NCBI RefSeq assembly: GCF_013348805.1
Contig: NZ_CP054690.1
Location: 1,116,001 to 1,180,000, forward strand
DNA from: Rhodococcus sp. W8901
Lineage (GTDB): Bacteria > Actinomycetota > Actinomycetes > Mycobacteriales > Mycobacteriaceae
Direction: 5' to 3'
Length of the DNA stretch: 64,000 nucleotides
Below are positions 27,506-34,806 of the stretch, in pieces (positions within the stretch are counted from its first letter, which is position 1; each line of letters opens with the position of its first letter). The notes under the pieces were generated by a model, which saw only the letters and a program-made list of their open reading frames with translations, was not told the DNA's origin and did no database searches. A program made the position numbers and the translations under genes.

Positions 27506-27898
27506 ATGGTCGCGAACATGAGCCGACTGCAGCGGATCGTCGACGAACTGCCGGAGGCTCAGCGGGTCGATATCGAGGAGTGGGGTGGGCACCCCAGTTT
27601 CCGCGTGCGGGGCAAGAACTTCGTCTTCAGCGACGCCGACGCGACGAGCCTGTCGTTCAAGTTGCCTGTGGACGAGGCCGCAGCGGTCGTGGCGACCGAG
27701 TCCGGTATCGAGCCGGCCGGCTACGGACTGGGTCGACACGGCTGGGTCTCCACCGCGGTGCCGCCCGACGGCGGCGAGGAATGGTGGGCTCAACTGCGTG
27801 AGTGGCTACGCACGTCGTACACGCTGATCGCGCCGAAGACCCTGGCGCGCATCGTTCTCGCCGAGGACGGGGCGCCGACGACGGGAGGACCGAAGTGA
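27506..27898 (+). CDS. MmcQ/YjbR-family protein
   Basis: 130-aa protein of the MmcQ/YjbR (DUF419) fold: FRVRGKNFVFSDAD, LSFKLPVDEAAAV, GRHGWVSTAV and a C-terminal RTSYTLIAPKTLAR helix are typical. Members are small, monomeric and possibly DNA-binding; the role is unknown. ATG 27506 follows GGGAGG; ATG 27518 is an alternative. The stop overlaps the next gene's start by 4 bases. Confidence 0.8.
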   Translation: MVANMSRLQRIVDELPEAQRVDIEEWGGHPSFRVRGKNFVFSDADATSLSFKLPVDEAAAVVATESGIEPAGYGLGRHGWVSTAVPPDGGEEWWAQLREWLRTSYTLIAPKTLARIVLAEDGAPTTGGPK

Positions 27899-28476
27899 GC
27901 GACACCTCCACCACCACACCGTCCAAGGCAGGGATGCCTCCGTGGGCGAGGAAGGCGATCTGGGCCGGGGTGATCCTGGCGGCACTGGTCGTCGCGTACT
28001 TCATCCTGGCCGCATTCCTGCCGCGCTGGTGGGCGCAGCGTGTCGGCTCGCTGTCGTCGGGCAGCTTTGCCCAGGGCATCACGTGGGGGCTGCTGTACGG
28101 GGCGCTGTGCACGGCGGTTCCGCTGCTGCTGTTCTATCTCGCGTGGCGCTCGCGTCATCGCAAGCACGCGCGGGTCTGGGTGTTCACGAGTCTGGTGCTC
28201 GGCCTCGTGTTCGCGATCCCGAACCTGCTGACGCTCACAGTGGTCCTGGGTGGCAGCAGTGCCGCGCACGCGGGTGAACGCACGCTGGACGTCGACGCGC
28301 CCGGGTTCCGCGGAGCGTCGCTGTGGGGAGCGATCATCGGTGTTCTCGTGTTCGCGGCCGTCGTGTTCCTCAACGTCCGGTACCGCAAACGCGGCGAGGA
28401 GTTGACGGAGTTGCGCGCCGATCTTCATCAGCGGGAGCCGGAGTCGTCGGGGGAGGCGCCGGGGCCAGAGATGTGA
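27895..28476 (+). CDS. Four-helix membrane protein
   Basis: 193 aa with helices near residues 20-42, 58-80, 90-112 and 140-160. It resembles actinobacterial permease-like hypothetical proteins (WARKAIWAGVILAAL, GLLYGALCTAVPLLLFYLAW). The N- and C-terminal tails are hydrophilic. Translationally coupled (GTGA) to the YjbR-like gene. No function can be assigned. Confidence 0.75.
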   Translation: MSDTSTTTPSKAGMPPWARKAIWAGVILAALVVAYFILAAFLPRWWAQRVGSLSSGSFAQGITWGLLYGALCTAVPLLLFYLAWRSRHRKHARVWVFTSLVLGLVFAIPNLLTLTVVLGGSSAAHAGERTLDVDAPGFRGASLWGAIIGVLVFAAVVFLNVRYRKRGEELTELRADLHQREPESSGEAPGPEM

Positions 28477-28572
28477 TCGCCCGTCGCGCGAGGTCGGTCG
28501 GCGCGCCCTCGTCTTGCACCGAACCCGTCGTCGGCGCAGTCTGGGCAGGGGGCGCGTTTGTGAGGTAGAGCC

Positions 28573-29310
28573 GTGGATACCGAGGCCACTGAGATCACCG
28601 AGATCGCAGCCGACATCTTCCGTCTGTCGACGTTCGTCGACGACGCGAATCTGGTGATGAACCAGTTCCTGATCCTCGGCGAGGAGCCGTTGCTCTTCCA
28701 CACCGGTCTGCCCGTACTGTTCCCCTCCGTCTCGGTCGCGGCCGCCCGATTGCTACCTGTCGAAACGCTGCGCTGGATCACGTTCGGACACGTCGAGGCC
28801 GACGAGAGCGGCTCGATGAACCGTTGGTTGGCAGCGGCTCCCGATGCCGAGGTGGCGCACGGTGCGATGGGGTGTTTCGTCCAGGTCGGATACCTCGCCG
28901 ATCGCCCGCCCCGACCACTGCAGGACGGCGAGGTCATCGACATCGGTGGCCGCCGGGTGCGGCGTATCGAGACCCCGCACATTCCGCACGGCTGGGACGC
29001 CGGCCTGATGTTCGAGGAGACGACGTCGACGTTGCTGTGTGGGGACTTCTTCACCGCATTCGGCAAACTGCCCGCACAGACCGAACACGACATCGTCGAA
29101 CCGGCGTTGGCCGCGGAGGACCTCGGGCACGCGACGGCGCTGACCCCGGCGCTCGGGTCGACGCTGTCCGAACTCGCCGACCTCGACCCGGCCGTGCTGG
29201 GACTGATGCACGGTCCGGCCTTCCACGGCGACTGCCCCACGGCGCTGCGCGAACTGGCGGTCGCGTACGACGAGCGCTTGAACGCCGAATTGGCTCGCCG
29301 GCGGCGCTGA
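28573..29310 (+). CDS. MBL-fold metallo-hydrolase of the flavodiiron (ODP) type
   Basis: 245-aa metallo-beta-lactamase-fold protein with the diiron-type ligand pattern HVEADE (equivalent to HxExD), then ETPHIPHGWDAG and LLCGDFF, and a late LMHGPAF histidine. These match the oxygen-binding diiron domain of flavodiiron proteins without the flavodoxin domain. It may reduce O2 or NO with a separate electron donor, or act as a hydrolase. GTG 28573 follows GAGGTAG. Confidence 0.8.
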   Translation: MDTEATEITEIAADIFRLSTFVDDANLVMNQFLILGEEPLLFHTGLPVLFPSVSVAAARLLPVETLRWITFGHVEADESGSMNRWLAAAPDAEVAHGAMGCFVQVGYLADRPPRPLQDGEVIDIGGRRVRRIETPHIPHGWDAGLMFEETTSTLLCGDFFTAFGKLPAQTEHDIVEPALAAEDLGHATALTPALGSTLSELADLDPAVLGLMHGPAFHGDCPTALRELAVAYDERLNAELARRRR

Positions 29311-29701
29311 GCCGAAATCGTCCGGGACCGTGGGCCCTTCGTCCCTCGTTCGTGGGTCCTTGCTCCCGATATCCGCGTCAGGCCTTCCGTGACCCGGTGC
29401 GGTGTGGTGATCTGTTGATGCCTCTTCGCGCAGAGGTCGACCGTCGGTTTCGGGTGCTGTCGACGGTTCTGCTGGACGCCCCGTCAGTCTGGAGACGGGG
29501 CGTTCGCCATTTCTTCCCGATGAGGGCCCTTCGTCGAACCCTCGGGGGAGGGCGGTCGTCGGTGTACGGTGCGGCACACTCTCCCTCGCCGGTACACCGA
29601 CGGCCGGATACTCCGGCGCTGCACCGATCCTCGTCGTGATCGCGATTGTCGGGGGCGAAGTTCCCACGAGCCGGCGGATCCCACTAGACTGCTGCCCGCA
29701 C
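29311..29701. other. 391-bp non-coding stretch before tRNA-Lys
   Basis: No supportable protein gene. It contains the 9-bp stem hairpin at 29477-29502 (followed by TTCGCCATTTCTT) and a perfect 11-bp inverted repeat at 29557-29567 / 29592-29602 enclosing 24 bases. The tRNA-Lys promoter must lie in the last ~60 bases. Confidence 0.6.
29477..29502 (+). terminator. Hairpin CGCCCCGTC / GACGGGGCG
   Basis: A 9-bp perfect stem with an eight-base loop and T-rich sequence downstream, 167 bases after the MBL gene stop. It could end that transcript or a small RNA. Confidence 0.55.
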
Positions 29702-29774
29702 GCCCCTATAGCTCAGTTGGTAGAGCTACGGACTTTTAATCCGCAGGTCGTAGGTTCGAGCCCTACTGGGGGCA
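29702..29774 (+). tRNA. tRNA-Lys(TTT)
   Basis: 73-nt cloverleaf: acceptor GCCCCTA pairs with TGGGGGC, D-loop AGTTGGTAGAGC, anticodon loop CTTTTAA (anticodon TTT), T-loop GGTTCGAGCC. The 3' CCA is not encoded. Confidence 0.97.
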
Positions 29775-29780
29775 CTCAGA

Positions 29781-29811
29781 CCCCCGCCAGGATCTTCCTG
29801 GCGGGGGTTTT
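29781..29811 (+). terminator. Rho-independent terminator after tRNA-Lys
   Basis: 11-bp stem CCCCCGCCAGG / CCTGGCGGGGG, five-base loop, then TTTT. Confidence 0.9.
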
Positions 29812-30112
29812 CTGCTCTCGGTGTTCCGGGTGATGCGCGGCATCGGTCGACGAGTTGATTCGACGCGCGGTGCGGCCGCTTCCGCGGCCGGAGCTTTCCG
29901 CTGCCCGGATACGAGATGCCCGTATGTGCGGCGCCGGGGAATTCCGGCTGTGGAACGGCTCGGGTGCGCACCCCCTGCAGCACACCCGAGCCGGGAAAAT
30001 TATACCATTCGGTGTGTTTTTGGGCCTGTGTCGTCGAAGCCCGAGGTCAGGGCATTGCTGTTTCGGACCCGGGCACAAGGGGACTAGTCTGGTTTTCGGG
30101 CGGGTGGCAGCT

Positions 30113-30128
30113 GGCCGATCAATCGGCC
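30113..30128. promoter_or_regulatory. Palindrome upstream of tetR (GGCCGATCAATCGGCC)
   Basis: Seven-base inverted arms around CA, ending 31 bases before the regulator's start; a probable autoregulatory operator. Confidence 0.5.
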
Positions 30129-30159
30129 GGCGTTACGGCTTTCGGAGGCGAGTAGCGCA

Positions 30160-30816
30160 ATGGCACGTCAACAGGAACGTGCGCGGCGGACTCGCGCTGC
30201 GATCGTGGAAGCGGCCGCAGTCGAGTTCAGCAAGCGCGGATACGCGGCAGCGTCGGTGAATGCAATCCTCGAGGGTTCGCACGCGACCAAGGGCGCGATG
30301 TACTTCCACTTCGAATCGAAGGAGGAGCTCGGGCGCGCGGTGCTGGGCGCCGCTCTCGAAAAGTTCAAGGAGACGACGGACCGGTGGATGAGCCGGACGG
30401 ATCTCGACCCCTTCGAGGTACTGCACGGTCTCATCGACGACGTTGCGCGGATGTTCCTGTCCGACGCGATCGTGCAGGCGGAGTTCCGGTTGATCATCGA
30501 GCCGGAGTTCTACTCCGACGTGCAGAACGGCGGGGCGAGCGTGTGGGGTGGTTCCGCTCACGAGTTGGTGGAGAGGGCCAGCCGCGAGGGGTTGGTCCGG
30601 GAGGGCGCCGACGCGGAGAAGTTCACGCGGGTCCTCGCGGCCGGTCTGGCCGGCCAGCGGTACATGTCCGACCTCACGGCGCAGGAGGTCGACCTGCGGG
30701 CAAGGTTCGAGGAGACGCTCGAGGTGGTTCTCGCGGGGATGGCGTCGGAGGCGTGGCTGGAGAAGTGGCGCCGTGAGGGATGGCCGGTGGAGACGGTTGC
30801 CGCAGGGCCGGAGTGA
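30160..30816 (+). CDS. TetR regulator, gamma-butyrolactone-receptor-like
   Basis: 218 aa. The N-terminal HTH (about 10-55) contains AAAVEFSKRGYAAASVNAILEGSHATKGAMYFHF, close to the ScbR/ArpA autoregulator-receptor pattern (ATKGAxYFHF). The C-terminal ligand domain has a Trp/Met-rich end. ScbR-like proteins sense butyrolactone or butenolide signals; no synthase gene is present here, so the ligand is open. ATG 30160 has GGAGG 10 bases before it. It stands alone between tRNA genes. Confidence 0.82.
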   Translation: MARQQERARRTRAAIVEAAAVEFSKRGYAAASVNAILEGSHATKGAMYFHFESKEELGRAVLGAALEKFKETTDRWMSRTDLDPFEVLHGLIDDVARMFLSDAIVQAEFRLIIEPEFYSDVQNGGASVWGGSAHELVERASREGLVREGADAEKFTRVLAAGLAGQRYMSDLTAQEVDLRARFEETLEVVLAGMASEAWLEKWRREGWPVETVAAGPE

Positions 30817-30930
30817 TTCCGCCTTTGCGGCCCCTGATCAGGCGATTTGTGGTTTGCGAAATCGGTGCCCTAAGCTATGCAAGCTCCCAACGGAACGCCG
30901 TTGAGGGTACTGGCCGGAGCAATCCGACGG

Positions 30931-31003
30931 GCCCCCTTCGTCTAGCGGCCTAGGACGCCGCCCTTTCAAGGCGGTAGCGCGGGTTCGAATCCCGTAGGGG
31001 GTA
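30931..31003 (+). tRNA. tRNA-Glu(TTC)
   Basis: 73 nt; acceptor GCCCCCT pairs with AGGGGGT (terminal G-U), anticodon loop CTTTCAA (TTC), T-arm CGGGTTCGAATCCCG. CCA not encoded. Confidence 0.95.
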
Positions 31004-31052
31004 CGCTTCGCTCGTTGAAGTACGCAGTACAGTTGAATAGCAGTAACAGCAA

Positions 31053-31126
31053 GGCCCTGTGGCGCAGTTGGTTAGCGCGCCGCCCTGTCACGGCGGAGGT
31101 CGCGGGTTCGAGTCCCGTCAGGGTCG
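31053..31126 (+). tRNA. tRNA-Asp(GTC), copy 1
   Basis: 74 nt; acceptor GGCCCTG / CAGGGTC, anticodon loop CTGTCAC (GTC), T-arm GCGGGTTCGAGTCCCGT. Identical to copy 2 at 31378. Confidence 0.96.
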
Positions 31127-31181
31127 CTTTGTCTCACCGGAAACGGTGGGGCGCGATAGGCATTCGGTTCGGGTGCCGTCC

Positions 31182-31258
31182 GGCCAGGTAGCTCAGTTGG
31201 TACGAGCGTCCGCCTGAAAAGCGGAAGGTCGCCGGTTCGATCCCGGCTCTGGCCACCA
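31182..31258 (+). tRNA. tRNA-Phe(GAA), copy 1
   Basis: 74-nt body to 31255 plus encoded CCA; acceptor GGCCAGG / TCTGGCC, anticodon loop CTGAAAA (GAA), T-arm GCCGGTTCGATCCCGGC. Followed by a 9-bp hairpin (31271-31279 / 31301-31309). Confidence 0.96.
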
Positions 31259-31377
31259 CAGGAAGTCGACAGACTCCGCAACGAGGATGACAACTCGATC
31301 GCGGAGTCTTCGCATGCAAGCCCTTGCATGTGCCGGCTCCCGTGGCAGCAGTACAGTTCCACCAGCAGTAACAGCAA

Positions 31378-31451
31378 GGCCCTGTGGCGCAGTTGGTTAG
31401 CGCGCCGCCCTGTCACGGCGGAGGTCGCGGGTTCGAGTCCCGTCAGGGTCG
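31378..31451 (+). tRNA. tRNA-Asp(GTC), copy 2
   Basis: Base-for-base repeat of the tRNA-Asp at 31053, preceded by the same CAGTAACAGCAA sequence. Confidence 0.96.
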
Positions 31452-31505
31452 CTCATTCGAGTCGGAAACGGTTCGATGCGACAGACATTCGTTCGGGTGT
31501 CTTCC

Positions 31506-31582
31506 GGCCAGGTAGCTCAGTTGGTACGAGCGTCCGCCTGAAAAGCGGAAGGTCGCCGGTTCGATCCCGGCTCTGGCCACCA
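31506..31582 (+). tRNA. tRNA-Phe(GAA), copy 2
   Basis: Identical to the tRNA-Phe at 31182, including the encoded CCA. A small hairpin with CTTCTT after it (31591-31614) probably ends the array. Confidence 0.96.
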
Positions 31583-31617
31583 CTTCGAGTACCGAGCTTG
31601 TCCTCGGTCTTCTTCCC

Positions 31618-32376
31618 TCATCCCTCGGCGATTCGTGCCGAGATCATCCGTGTCGCCCCCGCGAGCAGCGGCAGGGCCCGCTGCAGCTGATCCGTGTGGA
31701 CCCGGCCGCGCAGCGAGATGCAACCCAGTTGGGCCGAATCGGTTTCGCCGGAGCACATGGCGGCGGCAACTGACAGCACGCCGGACGGATCGGTGTCCCA
31801 AGCCCGGCCGCTGCGGGTCCTGATGATCCCCAGTTGCCGATGCAGGTCCGACAGCGCCGCCGGCGCCAGCGCACCCCGATACAGCGCGTCGACGTGCTCC
31901 GGGGGCAACAGCGCGAGCATCGAGCGCCCCTCGACGGTGCGATCCGCTCGGCTGCGGTCACCGACGCGTGTGGCGATGGAGTCTGCGCAGCGTCCGCCGA
32001 CCTTGTCCAGCCACACGATGTCACGGCCGTCGAGCACCGACAGGTGCGTGATCAGTCGCGTCCGCAGATGGAGTTGATGCAGGTGTGGGGCGGCGACGGC
32101 CCGAAGTTCGTCGCGTTCGGTGCTGCGCCCGAGGGCGATCGCCCGCCAGCCGAGGCGGTATCCGAAGCGGTTGTGGCGAAGCCAGTTCAGTTGGGTGAGC
32201 TGGTCCAGGATCCGATGTGTGGTGGACCGGGGGATGCGGGTCAGCTGGACCAGTTCTTCCGCGGTCAGCCGGGTGCCGGCGCCGTCGAACTGATCGAGGA
32301 TCAGCGTGATCCGCTCGGCCATGGTCGGTGGCACGCTCGAAGCCGAGACATCCAGGTTGTCGTCGATGACAGTCAC
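31618..32376 (-). CDS. IclR-family transcriptional regulator
   Basis: 252 aa: IclR winged HTH at about 15-80 (LTAEELVQLTRIPRSTTHRILDQL) and an effector domain (HLSVLDGRDIVWLDKVGG, GRSMLALLPPE). GTG 32376 is chosen because GGAGGA lies 6 bases upstream. The longer ORF would read through the phased repeats. It is divergent from the KstR-like TetR gene and may control the steroid-type genes downstream of that. Confidence 0.87.
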   Translation of the reverse strand: MTVIDDNLDVSASSVPPTMAERITLILDQFDGAGTRLTAEELVQLTRIPRSTTHRILDQLTQLNWLRHNRFGYRLGWRAIALGRSTERDELRAVAAPHLHQLHLRTRLITHLSVLDGRDIVWLDKVGGRCADSIATRVGDRSRADRTVEGRSMLALLPPEHVDALYRGALAPAALSDLHRQLGIIRTRSGRAWDTDPSGVLSVAAAMCSGETDSAQLGCISLRGRVHTDQLQRALPLLAGATRMISARIAEG

Positions 32377-32417
32377 GTGTCCTCCAATCGCCGGCCGAGT
32401 CGGAGATCCGGTCCATT

Positions 32418-32468
32418 GAGTAATACCGAGTAATACCGAGTAATACCGAGCAATACCTGAGTTATACC
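32418..32468. repeat. 10-bp helically phased direct repeats
   Basis: Three exact copies of GAGTAATACC (32418, 32428, 32438), a fourth GAGCAATACC (32448) and a degenerate fifth TGAGTTATACC. The 10-base period places every copy on the same DNA face. They lie 42-92 bases upstream of the IclR start, in otherwise GC-rich DNA; probably cooperative regulator-binding sites. Confidence 0.85.
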
Positions 32469-32563
32469 CACCCCGCCGCTGCGGCGCCAAGCTGGGGGCG
32501 GCCGCGAGTGTCCGGTCGCCGGTTACTCCTTGGTACGAATTGGTTGTCGAAACCCTCGATGGT

Positions 32564-32599
32564 GAACAGTGTTTCAGAGTAAACGAGAACATTGTTTCA
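32564..32599. promoter_or_regulatory. Two copies of GAACANTGTTTCA
   Basis: GAACAGTGTTTCA at 32564-32576 and GAACATTGTTTCA at 32587-32599, start-to-start 23 bases. Each is an imperfect dyad (GAAC.../GTTTC). They lie just before the TetR gene and look like a double operator. Confidence 0.55.
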
Positions 32600-32680
32600 A
32601 ATCTAGAGGCTGGGGCGCAGGCGTCGCGCGGGTTGTGTGTCGGCTACCGTGGCCGGGTGCGACCTGAGTGCGAGGCTCCG

Positions 32681-33283
32681 ATGGCGACCGCGGAGATGAC
32701 GTCGAGCCAGCGGGCGCGGCGAGCGGCGCTAACGGACGCGGTGATCGAGTTGCTGCAGGAGGTGGAACCGGACCGCATCCAGATGCGGGAGGTGTCCGAG
32801 CGGTCGCGGGTGGCGCTGGGCACCCTGTACAGGTACTTCCCGACCAAGGCGCACCTGATGGCCGCGTCGATGGTCGCCTGGAACGATCGGCTGTCGCGCA
32901 AGCTGGCCGCCGAGCGTCGACGTGCCCGCGAGTCCGACACGAGGGATCCCCGCAGCGTCCGTGATCGCGTGGTGTCGTTGTATCGACGGCAGATGCGGGC
33001 ATTTCAGCGCGGGCCCAACTTTGCGCGACTCGACCTGGAACTGACGACGTCGTCCGACCCCTACGTGCGCGAGTCCATGCGGCGTCGGGCCGCGGACAAC
33101 CATGCCGCGATGCTCGAGTTGATGGACGGGGTCCCGGAAGACGTGGCGCGCACGGCGATCCTTGCCATCGACGGGGCCATGCTGTCGGCCATGGCGCTCT
33201 GGATCGCCGGGCGCATCAGTTACGCGCAGGCCATGCGCAATGTCGAGGACGTCGCCGGGTTGGTACTCGCCGACTACGGCTGA
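32681..33283 (+). CDS. KstR-like TetR-family regulator
   Basis: 200 aa. The HTH segment VALGTLYRYFPTKAHLMA is very like KstR (VAVGTLYRYFPSKVHLL), and the preceding IQMREVSERSRV also matches, but the protein is divergent overall. KstR represses cholesterol catabolism genes and is released by a steroid-CoA ligand. It is therefore a KstR-family paralogue likely to control the HsaA-like and Kst4D-like genes that follow. Starts at ATG 32681 (GAGG upstream); GTG 32657 is possible. Confidence 0.8.
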   Translation: MATAEMTSSQRARRAALTDAVIELLQEVEPDRIQMREVSERSRVALGTLYRYFPTKAHLMAASMVAWNDRLSRKLAAERRRARESDTRDPRSVRDRVVSLYRRQMRAFQRGPNFARLDLELTTSSDPYVRESMRRRAADNHAAMLELMDGVPEDVARTAILAIDGAMLSAMALWIAGRISYAQAMRNVEDVAGLVLADYG

Positions 33284-33592
33284 GCGGCAGACCGGGCGAA
33301 CGCCCTCTCCTCGGGCGAGAATCTAGAACAGATTCCACCGCTTTTCCGGGACGCGCCCGAGCCGCGACCCGGGGAGACGGTTCCGCGCGCTGAAATGGCT
33401 ATTTGACCAGTTTGGGTGATGTGTCGAGTGGCTGGTCGGTGATTCGCGACGGGCGCTCGCCGAGCGGTTGCCCGCTCCGATGATCGACAAAATCTGTACC
33501 CTGTTCTAATCTCTGGGCCAGTGGAGGTGATCGTCCGAGGTATCGGTCGGTTCGGACGTGGCCGGGATGACCTCGGCGGGGATTGGGGCTCG
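33284..33592. other. 309-bp promoter region with degenerate KstR-type sites
   Basis: No gene. TAGAACAGATTCCA (33324-33337) and TGTACCCTGTTCTA (33495-33508) each match TNNAACNNGTTNNA at seven of eight positions and are in opposite orientation. A GGAGGTGATC at 33525 is a perfect ribosome-binding-like string without a start at the right distance. Confidence 0.4.
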
Positions 33593-34771
33593 ATGGGTGA
33601 CCGGCAAGTCGCGGATGTACTGCGCGACATCGAGGCGCTCCTGCCGGAGTTGCGCGAACGGGCCCAGGATGTCGAGGACGCTCGGGAGGTCTCCGTCGGC
33701 GTGATCCGCGCACTCACCGATGCCGGGCACTTCCGGTTGCTGCAGCCGAGTCGATTCGGCGGCCACGAGGCCGATCCGCGCGACTACTACGCGGCGGTGC
33801 GGGCGCTCGCGAGTGCGTGCGGTTCCACGGGATGGGTCGCATCAGTCGTGGGTGTACACCCGTGGCACCTGGCGCTGTTCGATCCCCGCGCACAGGACGA
33901 CGTGTGGGGCGAGAACCCGGACACGCTGATGTCCTCGGCGTACGCGCCGATGGGCCGCGCCATCGCTTCCGACGGTGGGTACTTCTTCTCCGGGCGGTGG
34001 AGTTATTCGTCCGGGTCGGTGCACGCTGACTGGGTTCTGGTGGGTGGTCTGGTCGTCGACGACGCCGGGGACCCGATCGACTTCCGCACGTTTCTCGTGC
34101 CGGCTCGTGACTACACGATCGACGACGTCTGGGACACCGTCGGACTCCGGGGCACCGGCAGCAACGACATCGTCATCGAAGATGCCTTCGTTCCCGAGTA
34201 CCGCACCCTGAGCTTCGCCTCGACCGTGCAGTGCGTCGGTCCTGGTCAGGGTGTGAATCCTGCTCCGCTGTACCGTCTTCCGTTCTCCGTCGTCTTCTCC
34301 ACTGCCATCTCGGCGCCGATCGTGGGGATGGCCGACGGTACGTACTCCGCGTTCACCGCGTTGACCGCGGAACGGGTGCAGATGCTGATCGGCGGGCGAC
34401 TCAACGCCGACGGGAACCACGTGCACACGGCCCTCGCCGAGTCCGCCCGCGACATCGAGCTCGCCTGGATGCAGTTGGACAGCAACATTTCCCGGCTGTC
34501 CCTGCTCGCGGAGAACGGTGATCGACTGCCGTTGTCCCTGCGGGCCAAGGTTCGTCGTGATCAGGTGAGCGCCACCGGAATGGCGGTCGCGGCGATCGAT
34601 CGGTTGTTCGATCATGCCGGTGGTGCCGCGCTGCGGCGGGGGACCCCCATGCAGCGGTTCTGGCGCGACGCGCACGCGGGCCGGGCGCACGTGATCAACG
34701 ACCCGCATCAGGCTCTGGCGCTCTTCGGGCGCAGCGAACTGGGGCACGACATTCGCGACGCGTGGGTGTGA
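33593..34771 (+). CDS. HsaA-like flavin-dependent monooxygenase
   Basis: 392-aa acyl-CoA-dehydrogenase-fold oxygenase, nearly the same length as HsaA (394 aa). HsaA is the 3-HSA monooxygenase of cholesterol ring degradation and uses reduced flavin from a partner reductase. Shared signatures are RLLQPSRFGGHEADP, CGSTGWVASVVGVHPWHLALFD, SSAYAPMG, GLRGTGSNDIVIEDAFVP, ISAPIVGMADG and MQRFWRDAHAGRAH. No reductase (HsaB) is adjacent. It probably hydroxylates a phenolic or steroid-derived ring. ATG 33593 aligns with the HsaA N-terminus; GTG 33521 gives 24 extra residues. Confidence 0.85.
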   Translation: MGDRQVADVLRDIEALLPELRERAQDVEDAREVSVGVIRALTDAGHFRLLQPSRFGGHEADPRDYYAAVRALASACGSTGWVASVVGVHPWHLALFDPRAQDDVWGENPDTLMSSAYAPMGRAIASDGGYFFSGRWSYSSGSVHADWVLVGGLVVDDAGDPIDFRTFLVPARDYTIDDVWDTVGLRGTGSNDIVIEDAFVPEYRTLSFASTVQCVGPGQGVNPAPLYRLPFSVVFSTAISAPIVGMADGTYSAFTALTAERVQMLIGGRLNADGNHVHTALAESARDIELAWMQLDSNISRLSLLAENGDRLPLSLRAKVRRDQVSATGMAVAAIDRLFDHAGGAALRRGTPMQRFWRDAHAGRAHVINDPHQALALFGRSELGHDIRDAWV

Positions 34772-34806
34772 CGCGCCGCGCGAGCGGATCGAGGAGGAGG
34801 CGGAAC

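Larger units (their letters stand above)
31027..31582 (+). repeat. Tandem duplication of a tRNA-Asp/tRNA-Phe unit
   Basis: Units of about 230 bases start near 31027 and 31351 (period 324-325). Both tRNAs are identical between units and the leader GTACAGTT...CAGTAACAGC is shared. The spacer between Asp and Phe has diverged (TTTGTCTCACCGG against TCATTCGAGTCGG) while keeping GGAAACGGT and the GTTCGGGTG block. Confidence 0.85.

Noticed and set aside
29327-29345. GGGACCGTGGGCCCT, similar to a DosR/DevR box
   Set aside because: Differs from the consensus at several core positions and lies after, not before, a gene on the plus strand.
31027-32600. tRNA array plus repeats as a possible mobile-element attachment site
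   Set aside because: No integrase, no displaced tRNA 3' fragment and no terminal repeats were found nearby.
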